DNA of 64,000 nt from NCBI GenBank assembly GCA_016271365.2, contig CM057456.1, forward strand, positions 1,400,673,001 to 1,400,737,000. The letters are read 5' to 3'. The stretch's first letter is position 1. Each line of letters begins with the position of its first letter. Of this stretch, positions 43,800-55,320 are shown piece after piece. The notes beneath the pieces are model-generated. The model was not told the DNA's origin and ran no database searches. It saw only the letters and a program-made list of their open reading frames with translations. A program made the position numbers and the translations under genes. The DNA comes from Neoceratodus forsteri (taxonomy: Eukaryota > Chordata > Ceratodontiformes > Ceratodontidae).

Positions 43800-45014
43800 G
43801 TTCTGGTTGTGCAAGCCTCAAGATAGTAGGCCTTGCAAAACAGCCAGCCCGAAGCCTGCTCTTCGGCGAGAGGCAACATCCAAACTGTAGTGTTTTGTAA
43901 AGGTGTGGACGGAAGTCCAGGTGGCGGCAGCGCAGATGTCTGCCGCAGACACATTCATGAAACAAGCCACTGAGGCAGCTACTCCTCTTGTGGAGTGGCC
44001 TCTGACTTGACCCAGGAGGGTCTTGTTGTATTTGTCATAACAGAAAGTGATGCAATGAGCCAACCACTTAGACAGGCATTGCTTGGAAACCGCAATGCCT
44101 TCCCTTTTATGAGCAAAAGAGACGGACAACTGATCAGTCTTCCTGAGATCCTTCATCCTGTTGGTGTAGTACCTCAGAATCCGGTGAACATCCATGGTAT
44201 GGAGTAAATACTCCCCTTGATTAGAGTACTGCGTAAAAAAAGCAGGTAACTCTATGGACTGATTTAGAGTAGACTCGGCTACTACTTTAGGGAGAAACTT
44301 AGGATTCATGCGAAGGGCAACTGTTCCTTGTGAAAAAATAAATGCGAGGGATTTTACACATCAGGGCCTGGAGCTTGGGAGATTCTCGAGCTGGAAGTAA
44401 TGGCCACCAAGAAAAGTCTTCCACGAAAGGAACTTCAAATCTGCAGAAGCTGCAGTTTCGAAGGGAGGGAGAGTAAGTTTCTCGAGAACAAAGTTCAAGT
44501 CCCAAGGGGGAGCAGGAGTACGGATAGGGGGCCTCAGATGGAGGACCCCTCTGAGAAAGGTCTTGGAGACCTCCAGTTGAGCAAAAGCCTTGTCAGCGAA
44601 GGGAACATGATAGGCCGAAATGGCCGCCATGTGTACTTTCAGAAAGGAATGGCTGAGACCCAGGTCAAACAGATGACGTAGATACTACAGCAGAAGCCCC
44701 GCTGAACAGGAGAAAGGCTCCACGTTCTTGAAAGCGGCCCAGATAGTGAATCTTTTCCACTTCATGGCATAAGTGGATCTGGTGGAGGGTTTTCTGGCCT
44801 CCACTAAAATCTCAGCCACTTTGGGAGACACTCCAAAACGTGATTGGGCTAGGTCTGCAGGAGCCATGCATGCAGTTGAAGGGATTTGAAGCCTGGATGG
44901 ACCAGGGACCCCTGATCCTGGGTCAACAAACCTTGAGACAGAGGAAGAGGAATAGGAGGATCCTCTGAATACTGTTGTAGAAGAGAGAACCAGACTTGCC
45001 TGGGCCAGAATCAT
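43800..45014 (-). pseudogene. DIRS tyrosine recombinase, copy G
   Basis: The N-terminal part (45014-44685) has KPSTRSTYAMKWKRFTIW, then a stop near 44685. The middle part has APPWDLNFVLEKL near 44520 and a frameshift at the TSARR block near 44400. The C-terminal part (44309-43818) is open and holds LRYYTNRMKDLRKTD, LGQVRGHSTRGVAAS with the HxxR motif, and SVHTFTKHYSLDVA with the Tyr codon at 43889-43887. Two to three single changes separate it from a full frame. Confidence 0.9.
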
Positions 45015-45026
45015 TCACGCTCCTTC

Positions 45027-46921
45027 TTAAGCTAGTTTCTGCAAGACTCGTGGGATCAGTGGAATTGGGGGAAAGGCATAGACGAATCCGTCCTTCCAGT
45101 CTAGAGACAGAGCGTCGCTCCAAAAAGTGCCTCGCTCTGGAACGAGCGAGCAGAAGATGGGAAGTTTTGCGTTTAGGGGGGATGCGAACTGGTTGACCTG
45201 TGGTGTTCCCCAAAGTTGGAAGATATTGTCTAGGACCCCTTGGTCCAGTTCCCACTCATGAGTCAGAGCAGAAGAGCGACTTAGCTTGTCTGCCAGGGTG
45301 TTGTCGACTCCCAGAACGTGAACTGCCGTGAGGTGAAGGTCATGTTTTGTTGCCCAATCCCAAACCCTCATTGCCTCCCTGCAAAGAGGGTAGAACCGAG
45401 TCCCTCCCTGTTTGTTGATGTACCACACGACGCATATGTTGTCCGTCTAGGCAACTAGGTGGCCGGGAAGGATGTATTGGTGAAGGGCTTGGAGAGCGTA
45501 CAATACTGCCCGAAGCTCGAGCACACTGATGTGGAGAGCTTGTTCTAGCTTGGACCAGGAGCCCTGGGTAGATGAGGGCCTAGATGGGCTCCCCAACCTT
45601 TGCCTGAAGCGTCTGTGGTTAGTGTCTGGGAGGGGAGAGGATGAAGGAAAGGAACTCCCTGAAACAGGTTCTCTCGAACCATCCACCATTGCAAGTCTTG
45701 CATCATCGGCGAGGAGATCAGAACTGAGTGATCTAGGTCGTCCACTATCTGATCCCATTGAGAGCATAGAGTCCATTGAGAGATCCTCATGTGGAGTCGA
45801 GCACGAGGTACCGTCGGGATAGCAGCCACCAAGAGCCCCAGAAGGCGAAGGACCGACCTCGCAAAGACCATCCCGTTGTTGGACAACAGGCTTATTTGGG
45901 TCTGAAGGGTGGACGCCCTGTCCGGAGGCAGGAAGGCCTTGCCCATGGTCGTATCGAGAATCACTCCAATAAACTGTAGTCTCTGGAATGGGACCAGATG
46001 AGACTTGGAATGGTTGATGGTAATACCCAGGCAGGCAGAAACCTGCTGGGTAAGGGAGAGGAAATGCAGGAGTTCCTCCCTGGACGAAGCCGCCAGGAGC
46101 CAGTCGTCCAGGTACGGGAAAACCTGCACTCCCTTGGTACGCAGGTGGGCCGCCACCACTGCCAGGCATTTGGTAAATACTCGGGGGGCCAAGGAAAGAC
46201 CAAACGGAAGCGACTTGAACTGGTAGTGGTCCCCCTGGAACGCAAAACGAAGGTATTTGCAATGAGATGGGCGAATGGGAATGTGCAGATAAGCATCCTG
46301 CATATCCAGAGCACAAAGCCATTGACCCGGCCGGAGGAGGGGCAGAAGGCTCTGCAAAGAGAGCATCCTGAACCTTTTGTACTCTACATAAAGATTCAGG
46401 GAACTGAGATCCAGAATTGGTCTGAGATCTCCTGTCTTCTTTGGGACCAGGAAGAAATGGGAATAGTAACCCATCCCTTGCAGATGAAGGGGGACAGGCT
46501 CTATCGCTTGCTTCAGCAGAAGAGCCGAGATTTCCTCCTGGACCAAGAGAAGATGTTCCCGTAAATACGACGACTTCAGAGGGGCGTGGCGGGGTGGTTT
46601 CTGAATAAACTCTATGGAGTGTCCTTGTGCTATGAGCTGGAGCACCCAAGAATCCGTGGTTATCCTCTCCCATCCCGGAAGGTGGAGGGAAAACCTCCCT
46701 CCTACCAGTTCCTCCAGGGAGTCCGGAGGCAGTGGGAGAGGAAAGGAGTCAGGTGGTGTGGGGCAGCACCGCAGCTGAAGCACCCGCTGCTTTTGGGCGG
46801 GGCTTGGCAGCTGTGGGGGCCCGGCGTTTTGTGGCCCGCCTTCCCTGGGGTTTCGCCTTTGGCGGATTCCGTCTGCGAAAGGGACGGCACTGCTGCTGAT
46901 GGGGATGGTACATGGAATCAA
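45027..46921 (-). pseudogene. DIRS reverse transcriptase-RNase H, copy G
   Basis: The reverse transcriptase frame (46921-45545) is 458 codons without a stop. It has FFLVPKKTGDLRPILDL near 46450, LCALDMQDAYLHIPIRP near 46310 with the first catalytic Asp, LPFGLSLAPRVFTKCL near 46190, and YLDDWLLAAS (YLDD codons at 46114-46103). The connection block LLGLLVAAIPTVPRARLHMR and LTTDASGKGWGAHLG follow. A frameshift near 45560 leads into RNase H (VLELRAVLYALQALHQ). One stop replaces the Gln of the QTDN block at 45447, after which WYINKQGG and DNTLADKLSR continue to 45027. The start overlaps the gag end. Confidence 0.93.
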
Positions 46922-49160
46922 ATGACTTCAGAGCCGTCCTCTTCTCTTGCAAATCGGTGATAATGTCCTTGACATCACCCCCGAAAAGAACCAACCCCCG
47001 GTAGGGTGCTTCCTGAATAGCAGATTGCACTTCCGGGACCAGACCTGACACATGGAGCCAAGCATGACGCCGTAGGTCTACAGCGAAAGCTGAGCTCTGC
47101 CCAGCAGTGTCCACTGCATCGTATGTTGCACGTAGCATTTGTCGACTGGCCAAACGAGCAGAGCGGACGAGATCAGCCAACTCCTGCTTGACTTGGGAGT
47201 CAGGCAAGGAGTCCATTTTGGCTTCTGCCTGAGTCAGGATGGCCTTCTGGTAGTCCCCCATATGGCCGACATAGTTCAGGGCCCTGATCCCCAGTGTGAA
47301 GGAAGCGTAAATCTTTCTCCCATACTGGTCCAGAAGGCGTGATTCCTTATCAGGTGGTGATGAGCTAAGATGTTTGGGGTTCGCCGACTGGCCGTGAGTG
47401 GCACTAATCACAACCGAGTTGGCACGAGGGTGAAAATCCAGGAAATCAACACCCTCTGGGGCCTGATATAGCCGGTTCGACTTCCTAGGAAGTGGGGCTA
47501 AGGCTGACAGCTGCTTCCATATTGTGGTAACAAGGTCGGGCGTGAGGCTCTGATCCAGGGTGACACCAAGGTAGGAGCTGTCACGGGCAGATCCAGATGT
47601 TCAGCAGTTTCAGACTCTGAGGATCTGGTTCCAGGGAGTGCCACTGATGAACCTCCTGGATTTTCCTAAGCAACTCCGTAAAGAAGGATCCTCGGAGGAA
47701 GACTTGGAGGAGTCCTAGCCTGGAGCTTGACGGAGCGAGGCTCATTGCTCTTGGAGCAACCGTCGGAAGAGTCAAAGAGGATGAAGAGAGAAGACTCCCT
47801 TTCCCGACCTGGGGAGGAGCGGACCATAGGAAGTCCCGGGAAGCATGTCCTGCCCTTCTCTGGATCCAGACGGAAGAACCTTGGAGTCCGGAGGTGGAGA
47901 GGGAGTGTGCCACCTCAGGCGTATGGGAACATGGGACGGCACCGTCGCCGGAAGGTGGCTCTCAACCCCTTTGGTGAGCTGAGCCTTGGCCTCGGCCCAC
48001 CAGGAGGCCAGAGTCTCCTGCAGGTCCACTGGCGGCCGCAAGGGCAGTGGAGGAGGAGGAGGAGGCGGGGGATAAGGATACGGGTTGTAACCGTATGGAG
48101 TGTATCCAAAACCCGGCATCAGGTATTGTGGCGTCGAGTACTGCGGTGTCGGGTGCTGTGGCGCCGGATACTGCGGTCCCGGGTACACCGGCGTCGAATA
48201 GGATGGAGGATAACCGGGAGTCGAGGGGGAGGGGCTGCCGGAGCAGACGGCCTGGCCAGAGGCCTCACAGGCGGGTCCATAGTGGAGAGCCCAGAGGGCC
48301 CGATGGGAGCGAAGTCCCCGGGGTCGGGTTGGGGAGACTCTGGTTCCCCAGACATCAGCGAAGACTGCGGGGAACTGGGTACGACGGACGTGGGGGGGTC
48401 TGTCGTCGGTTCACTTGCCGGCCGGACGTTGGACGAGACGACGTGAGGCTTAGAGGCGAGCTCTCGGCGGGCGTCGGAGGAGCCGATGTCCGACTTATGA
48501 CAGCCATCACTGGAGGCGGGCCAAACAGAGTGATCGGTCTGGTCCTTTGGAGTGGAGGCCGCGCGTCGCCCCGAAGGGTCGGACGTCTTACCGGCCCTCT
48601 CCGGGCGGATGTCAGAGGAGCCAACGCCCGGCTTACCGGAGTCACCCACAGTGGTAGGTCGTGAGCCTACGGCCGAACCAGGGGTGGAGGCCTCCAAGTG
48701 CCCGGAGGCGCCCGCAAGGCAAGAGCACGAGCCAGACGGGCGGGCTGAGGCCCCCTTGGAAACCTCAGAGGCAGCCGTCAAGGAGCAATCCCCCGGAGGG
48801 GATATTACCTGCATCCCAGCGACTCCAGAGGGAGACGCGGTGGAGGAGCCCTTGTCCCGGTGCCTCTCCTACTCCTTCTTCTTCTTCTCCCGATGGCCTT
48901 CGGGGGGAAGTGGACGCCTGCCTCAGTTTTTTGAGCTCCTTCTCCATAGAACTCATTTTCTTCTTTAGAATATGGGCTTCCAGGGATTTGCTGCCACCTT
49001 TTCCGGGTAGCCGTGTTGAAACTGAGGCAGTGCTGGCACTTCTCGACCGGGTGATCGGGGCCTAGGCAGAACAGGCACAGGGAGTGGCCATCCTTGTGCG
49101 TGGCTGGGCGCCGCAGAATCGCACTTATTCTTGTGCTCGGAGGGTGTGGGGGCCGACATG
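46749..49160 (-). pseudogene. DIRS gag with PQY repeat, copy G
   Basis: The N-terminal Cys-knuckle CLFCLGPDHPVEKCQHCL lies near 49080-49030. The middle part is rich in Pro and Ser. It contains a degenerate tandem repeat (YPGPQYPAPQHPTPQYSTPQ) near 48190-48125, then a Pro run. The C-terminal part (47411-46749) has PPDKESRLLDQYGRKIY, LRRHAWLHVSGLVPEVQ and LFGGDVKDIITDLQEKR, ending in a Lys/Arg/Pro-rich tail that overlaps the reverse transcriptase start. Frameshifts lie near 48800, 48180, 47900 and 47450. Confidence 0.85.
48118..48202 (-). repeat. Degenerate tandem repeat inside copy G gag
   Basis: Successive units of about 12-15 nt such as GGTATTGTGGCGTCGA, GTACTGCGGTGTCG and ATACTGCGGTCCCG encode P-x-Y or PQY-type units in the gag frame. 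Confidence 0.7.
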
Positions 49161-49299
49161 CCATTGACAGTACTGGACGTTAGGCGAAAAAAATGATTTT
49201 TGGTAAAAAAAAAAACGATGAAGGTAGGTCTGAAGCACAAACTTTTCCGCTAGGTGCTGCACGAGCTAATGGCGGGAAAGAACTGGAAGGCGGGCGTCC

Positions 49300-49462
49300 A
49301 GGACAGCCCCTTTATACTGACGTCTCCTGACGCTGGTCACCTGACGTGGGGGCGGTCCCTCACCAGGGACTGCTAGCTAGAAATTTTTCCCGTGGGGTCC
49401 TGCCGCCTGCCGGCATCAGTCCTATATGTAATTACCTACTGCAAGAGCCCTCTTGAAGTAAG
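49300..49462 (-). repeat. DIRS copy G right inverted terminal repeat
   Basis: The outer 45 nt (GTAATTACCTACTGCAAGAG and flank) are the reverse complement of the copy G left edge near 43693-43738. The GGTCCTGCCGCCTGCCGGCA block matches copy A ends. The inner part has no partner at the left end because the left spacer is missing. Confidence 0.82.
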
Positions 49463-49605
49463 ATTACAGGTTACTCACCTGTAACAGGAGTTCTAGGAGT
49501 GTATATGTTATTCATCCACACTTGTTGGCAGGTACCTTGCCGCTTTAAGATGAGCCAGAAAGTCTTAAAGCTGGCTCCTCCCACCCACCCGGGTGGTAAA
49601 ACCCT
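49463..49605 (+). repeat. DIRS copy H left inverted terminal repeat
   Basis: The edge ATTACAGGTTACTCACCTGT and the GCTCCTCCCACCCACCCGGG block pair with 55195-55318. Confidence 0.87.
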
Positions 49606-49689
49606 CGGCTCCGCCCCATGACGCCACATCTAGCCCGCTGGAAGCCAGGCTGCACGTCGAAACCGGGGAGGTCGGGTGGGTCGTGTCGA

Positions 49690-49785
49690 TAAACAACATA
49701 TACCACTCCTAGAACTCCTGTTACAGGTGAGTAACCTGTATTTCTAGGGATGTAGGTATGTTGTTCAATCCACCCTTTTTGGCTG
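49690..49785 (+). repeat. DIRS copy H internal complementary region
   Basis: Left half AACAACATATACCACTCC complements the left repeat. Right half CTAGGGATGTAGGTATGTTG complements the right repeat edge. Confidence 0.83.
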
Positions 49786-49849
49786 ATTCCTAGCAGTTCT
49801 CTGGGAGGAGGGAGGCAAGGCGCGCACCCCCTATACTTACTTGGGGAAT

Positions 49850-50910
49850 AAGGACTGGAGAACCGAGGTCCCAAAACCAGCATCCCGGCGTGACTCTAGG
49901 TCAATGTGGTAATGGGAAATAAAGGTGTGTTCTGACTTCCAGGTAGCAGCCCTGCAGATTTCCTAGATAGGGACATCCCTAGAAGCAGCCATCGAAGCAG
50001 CAGTATGGCGGGTTGAATGAGCTCTTATCCCTTTGGGTGGCTCCATGCCCACCAACCTATAGCAGAGATCTATGCAGGAAGTGACCCACCTGCTTATCAT
50101 CCGCTTGGCTGCAGGTCTGCCAGGTGCGGATTCAGTGTAGGTGACAAATAGCTGGTGAACCTCTCCCCGAACATCAGCCGTCCACTCCTTATAGTGAGCG
50201 AGCGCTCTTCTAGGGTCCAGAGTATGGAGCCTATATGCAACCTCCGAGGTGTGACTGGGGTAGAACACCGGCAGAGTCAACACCTGATTCAGGTGAAACT
50301 TCGACACCACCTTCTGAAGGAATTTCGGTTGGGGGTGAAGGACAACCTTGTGCCTGTGGAAGACCAGATAAGGAGACTCGATGGAAAGCATCTGAAGCTC
50401 TCCCATCCTTCTGGCTGACATGATAGCCACCAAGAAGGTGGTGGTGAGAGATATCGCACCTGTGCATTGGTTCGAATGGCTTGCAAATGACCTTAGCCAA
50501 TATCAGCAGTAGATCCCACAGAGGTGGAGGTTCTCACACCAGAGGGTATATGTGATCTAAGCCTTTGAAAAAGCGCCAGACCACCTTCTCTCATGCCACC
50601 GACTGCTTCCCGGCCCGCGCCCGCTAAGCAGAGATGACGGCCAGGTGCACCTTAAGGGTCGTCGATCGAAGCCCTAGCTGAGAAAGGGACCACAGGTAGT
50701 TCAAAATGCTAGCCAACGGATAGGATGAAGGGTCCAACCCTTTGCCCTGACACCAAATGGAGAATCTCTTCCATTTAAAGGCATAGCATTTTCTGGTCGA
50801 CTCCTTACAGGACGCCTCAACAACATTGAGGATCTCGTTGGAAAGACCCAAGGCCTGGAACTCTAGCAGCTCAGGAACCAGGCCGTCAGGTGCAGGAACT
50901 GAAGGTCCGG
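49850..50910 (-). pseudogene. DIRS tyrosine recombinase, copy H
   Basis: The N-terminal part (50851-50624) has the ESTRKCYAFKWKRFSIW block and LRSTTLKVHLAVISA. The C-terminal part (50433-49963) opens with AIMSARRMGEL, carrying the first catalytic Arg with Met for the usual Thr. It then holds HLNQVLTLPVFY, RWVTSCIDLCYRL and the intact RAHSTRHTAAS. A stop follows DVPI near 49963. The downstream block EHTFISHYHIDLE with the Tyr is present near 49905. A frameshift near 50440 separates the halves. Confidence 0.88.
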
Positions 50911-50980
50911 ATGGAACACCTTCCCCTTGCTGAGTGAGATCAGGTCCGGGCAGGCTGGAAGCCTCCTCGGGAGCCTGGAG

Positions 50981-52640
50981 CTAAGGCTGAGGAGATCTGG
51001 ATACCAGAACTGGTGAGGCCAGTCTGGGGCTACCAGAATCACCTGCGCCTTGTCCCTCTTTGCCTTGAGAAGCACCTTGTGGATCAAGGGAAATGGAGGG
51101 AAGGCGTAGAAGAGGCCCGGGGTCCACGGCTTCGAAAAGGCATCCCCCTGCAGTGAGCCCTGCTGAGGGAGGGTGGGCCTGAAACAGTCTCAGCTTTGTG
51201 TTCTCCCTGGAGGCGAACAGGTCCACCTGAGGGGTGCCCCACTGGGAAAACAGGTCTTGAACTACTCCGGCAGGAGAGACCACTCGTAAGATGCAGCGCC
51301 TATCCGGCTGAGGGCATCGGTCAGACTGTTCGAGGCTCCTGCCACATGAATGGCAAGGAGATCCGCCTCCGGGCTGATCACGAGAGACCAAATGTGGAGA
51401 GCCTCCCTGCACAGGGGCAAGGAGTGCGTCCCGCCCTGACGGTTGAGGTAGTACATGGTCGTGGTATTGTCCGTCTGGACCGGAACCATTTGACCCCATA
51501 CAAACGGAGCGAAGGCAGAGAGGGCTAACCGTATCACTCGCAGCTCCAGCAGGTCGATGTGGCATCGGGACTCCGGAGGGGACCAGAGGCCATGTGCACC
51601 CCTACCCATTAAGGAGGCATCGCTCGTAAGGATGACCGTTGGCTCGGGGCAGACAAATGGGATATCCTCCTGCAGATGACCTGGGATAAGCCACCACTAC
51701 AGGCCGTCCCACATCTTCTGGGTCATGGTTACTGGCTGGTCCAGAGGACTGGAGCGCTGAGACCACTGGCGGGCCAGTCCCCACTGCAGGGGACACATAT
51801 GCCAGCGGTCCCAATGGACCACACTGGTGCAAGCCGCCATGAGACCCAGAAGGCTCAGGAAGTCCCGGGCAGGGCACAATTGCCCAAACTGAAATGATTG
51901 GGCAAAGGAGGAAAGGACCTCGGCCCTGTCCGCCGGAAGCTGGGAGCCAGGCTCTGGCTCGAACAGAGTCGAGCTCTGCCCCGAAGAACTGAATCACCTG
52001 CGATGGCACGAGTTCTGATTTGGCCTCGTTGATCAGGAGGCCAGGTTGAGAGCAGACCTGGAGGGCCAGATCTCTGGACCGCTCCACCTCCAACCTGGAG
52101 GGGGCTGCTATCAGCCAGTCATTCAGGTAAGGGTACACCCGGACCCCTCGGCACCACAAGAATGCTGTCACCACTGACATGCATTTGGTGAAGACCCTGG
52201 GAGCTGGAGAAAGGACGAAGGGCATGGCCTTGAACTCGTAAAGGGATCCCTCCGCTCTGAAGTGGAGGATTCGCCAATGAGACGGATTGGGACATGAAAG
52301 AACGCATCCTGGAGATCCAGAGAACAAAACCACATGCCTAGTTCCAAGGATGGTATGATCTGAGCCAGAGTGACCATCCTGAAGGTGCACAGCCTTAGGA
52401 ACTTGTTCAGGTCATGCAGATCGAGAATGGGGCACCAGCCCCCCATCCGTTTTGGGACCAGAAAGTATGTGGACACAAACCCTGGGCTTGGAGGAGGATC
52501 CGCCACCTTGCTGATCACCTCCTTTTGAAGGACCAGATCTATGTCAGCTTGTCGAACTGACAGAGAGGCTGCGGAACCGGTAGCCCCCCCCCGAGGGGCA
52601 ACAGCTCAAAAGGGAGATGGATCTGCTCGAATTCCAGAGG
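50981..52640 (-). pseudogene. DIRS reverse transcriptase-RNase H, copy H
   Basis: The reverse transcriptase frames (52518-52168 and 52390-51602) hold STYFLVPKRMGGWCPILDLH, SLDLQDAFFHVPIR (first frame), FVLSPAPRVFTKCMSV and VYPYLNDWLIAAPS. The catalytic YLDD reads YLND (codons at 52130-52119), so one aspartate is lost. RNase H (51609-51262) has LLELRVIRLALSAF, PVQTDNTTTMYYLNRQGG and DALSRIG. Frameshifts near 52390, 51600 and 51260 split it. Confidence 0.9.
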
Positions 52641-52689
52641 CAGACCCCTGCCGACCACTTCCAACACCTAACGGTCAGGGGTTATAGCA

Positions 52690-55060
52690 GACCAGGCGGA
52701 AAGGAAGTGGCTGAGACGGCCCCCCACGGGGGACCCAGGGGAGGAGTGACAAGGATGGGGGCAGCACCCCTCAACCCGTCACTGGGCAGGCTTGGAGGAA
52801 AGGCCAACCGAGGAGCTGCCTGGACCTTTCCCTCCAAATCCCCTGTTGGAGGAAGCAGTAGGTTTGGCCTTGGGGCACCAAGCGTGTGCCCGCTGGCCCT
52901 GCTGCTGGGCCGGTCATGCCGCAGAGGCGGAAGGGCGAAAGGGCTTACGCTGTTGCTGGCGGCCTTTGTCCTTCTGGGCAGACGTGACAGAGTCCAAGGT
53001 GGCACTAGACTTCTCGATCCACTGGAGGTGGCCCTCCACCCCGGGTCTGAACAAGTCAGTGCCCGAGAAGGGGACGTCTGCCAGCTTGTGCTGGGTATCT
53101 GCTGTGAAGGTCGAGATCCGCAGCCAGGCACTGCGGCACATGGCTACTGCGGCCGCTACTGACCAGGCACAAGAGTCTCCGATGTCCAGAGCAGTCTGGA
53201 GCTGTTGCTTGGCCACCGCTCTTCCCTGATCCCACACCTGCTTGACCGTTGTTTGAAGGTCAGCCAGGAGAGGAAGCACCTCATCCAGGGAGCCCAAAAG
53301 GGCATGTGAAAAGTGTGTCATCAGTAGAGCCGAGCTAGCCTGCTGAAGGCCTAGGGAGGCGGTAGCATAAACTTAGCGCCCAGAATTGTCCAGCTTTTTG
53401 GACTCCTTGTCCGGGGGCTTCTCGATGTCCCTGGCATTTCTGGAGTGCCTGAAAAAAATGTCTGTCACCAGCCCCTCAGCCAAGGGGTGCTCGGAAAAAC
53501 CAGAGAGGGAACTGGTCGGGACTGTGTACTTGCAGGACAGGAGGCAGGCCGCTGTCACAACTCCAATGCCGGACCAACAATGGCCTCGGCCATGGGAAAG
53601 GCCTCCGTGGGAGAATCCCCTTGGTCCAAAATCTCCATGAGGGGATATCTGACCTGTTTCTGCACGGGTTCAAGCTGCATCCCAGTAGACTCTGAGATGA
53701 CCCGAAGAATACCGAGGAACAAGGATGGGCTCTCGTTCACTGACAAACCCCCGGAGGATTCCAGATCGAGGGGTCTGGAATATAGGGAGGAGCCGTCGGA
53801 TTCTGAGGAGTCCGCGAACAGCTACCGAGCGCCTGAGCCACCCTCCACTCGTTGAGGCCGATCGGAGGAGGTGAGACAACCTGTGGTGTAAGCCCTGACC
53901 CGACCGAGAATCCTTGGCCGGGGCCCCAGTCTTCGGTTGCAGAGGCGGTGGTTCCACCACAACGGGTGGAGCAGCCGGTTTCGGGCGAGCAGTCAGTGCT
54001 GAAGTTGGCTCCTCGACCAAGGAACCAAGGGCAAGAGATTGCTTCAGCCGCCCAAGCGACAGCCACTTAATTTCCGGGGAAGGCAATGGAGTCGGCTTGT
54101 TGCTGGCCAACAAGAGCTGCTGCCACATCATGTCCTCATAGCGCCAACGCAACTTGCGCCGGAGCCTGTCCTCCGAAGAGGATTATGAGGAAGAGCAGCA
54201 ACACCGCTTTCCGGGATCTCGGGACCGAGACTGCCGGCATCGGTGGGACTTGCCCAACATGGAAGAGGACCAAGACCGAGATCGTCAGGGTAGCCGACGA
54301 TGGGTCGAAGAAGGGGCGGGGGAAACCTGCACATCCTCTGGATCAGGGTCCTTGACCAGGGACTTCGGCATGGGAGGCTGAGGCAAGTCCTCAGTAGGCA
54401 CCAGGGGAACTGGTGAAAGAAGGTTGTCGGCCTCTCCAGTCGACAGCCCATCTAACGGGTCGAGAAAAATCTCGACCACATTGATGGGTGTCTCGGCCAG
54501 CTGACCTGACGGGGACACCAAAAAGCCAGTGGCCTTGGCCGCAACCTTGACCGAAGTAGATAGAGGACGTTCCGGGGAGTGAGATCTCTCCCGCTCCCAC
54601 GAACGTCGACGGTGGGACTTACCTTTCGGGTCCTTCTTCTTTGACCAACTGAAGCAAGTCCCCGAAGGACCCTTTCCCTTGGTGAAGAGGGACTGACAAA
54701 GTTCCTGAAAGGAAGTAGTGTAGGAGGAGCCCAAGAACAGCGGGATAAACGCCGACGCCAAGGAAGATGAAGACGCAGCCTGGGCCACCTCCTCCTTTAG
54801 GGCGATTAACTGCTCCAGCTGCTCCACGGAGCCCACAGCCCAATAGGCCTTCAACTTCACCGGCAGAAACCGTTTTTCAGGGTGCCCCAGTTGGAGTCAG
54901 GCAGCGCAGTCTTCAAGAACCGAAGCTGAAAAAGTACTTGCAAAGATCGCAGGCCTGCGGATCGTGGCCAAACCCAAGTCCGAGACATCTTCTGCCCGCA
55001 AGGGCACCAATGGAAGCCGGGAGTACATTTGGAATCTATTGCAGCCACAAAGGAAGGAGA
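52690..55060 (-). pseudogene. DIRS gag, copy H
   Basis: Similar to copy E gag. The block FIPLFLGSSYTTSFQELCQS lies near 54730 and basic SRS text (SWERERSHSPERP) near 54590. PPDKESKKLDNSG lies near 53400 and the AVAKQQLQTALDIGDSC block near 53200. The Arg/Ser run seen in copy E is broken here and reads acidic or Cys-rich in other frames (54130-54320). Frameshifts near 54290, 53740 and 53350. Confidence 0.8.
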
Positions 55061-55194
55061 AGACTGAAGTACCGTAAACTTCAACACGATTGTCGGTAAA
55101 ACCAAAAGTTTAGGATCCAGGCCTAGAGACGCAAGAGCACTAAGGAGGGAACCTAAGCTTCCAAGCGGTAAGGAAGATCTGGCGTCATGGGACG

Positions 55195-55318
55195 GAGACG
55201 AGGGCTTTACCACCCGGATGGGTGGGAGGAGCCGTCTTGAAGACTTTCCGGCTCATCTTAAAGTGGCAAGGAACCTGCCAACAAGTGTGGATTGAACAAC
55301 ATATCCACGTCCCTAGAA
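55195..55318 (-). repeat. DIRS copy H right inverted terminal repeat
   Basis: Reverse complement of 49463-49605, ending in CACGTCCCTAGAA as in copy E. Confidence 0.87.
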
Positions 55319-55320
55319 CC

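Larger units (their letters stand above)
43675..49462 (-). mobile_element. DIRS retrotransposon, copy G (most intact RT)
   Basis: Recombinase, RNase H, reverse transcriptase and gag lie in order on the minus strand, with a right terminal repeat at 49300-49462. At the left end the terminal-repeat core (GCTCTTGCAGTAGG) passes directly into recombinase-side text that in copy A follows the ICR. The left spacer is therefore missing. Its right end touches the left end of copy H with no spacer. It is a relative of copy A. Confidence 0.9.
49463..55318 (-). mobile_element. DIRS retrotransposon, copy H
   Basis: A full-length member of the copy E family: left terminal repeat 49463-49605, ICR 49690-49785, recombinase, RNase H, reverse transcriptase, gag, right repeat 55195-55318. 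It sits head-to-tail behind copy G with no spacer. L1-type text begins after its right end. Confidence 0.93.
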
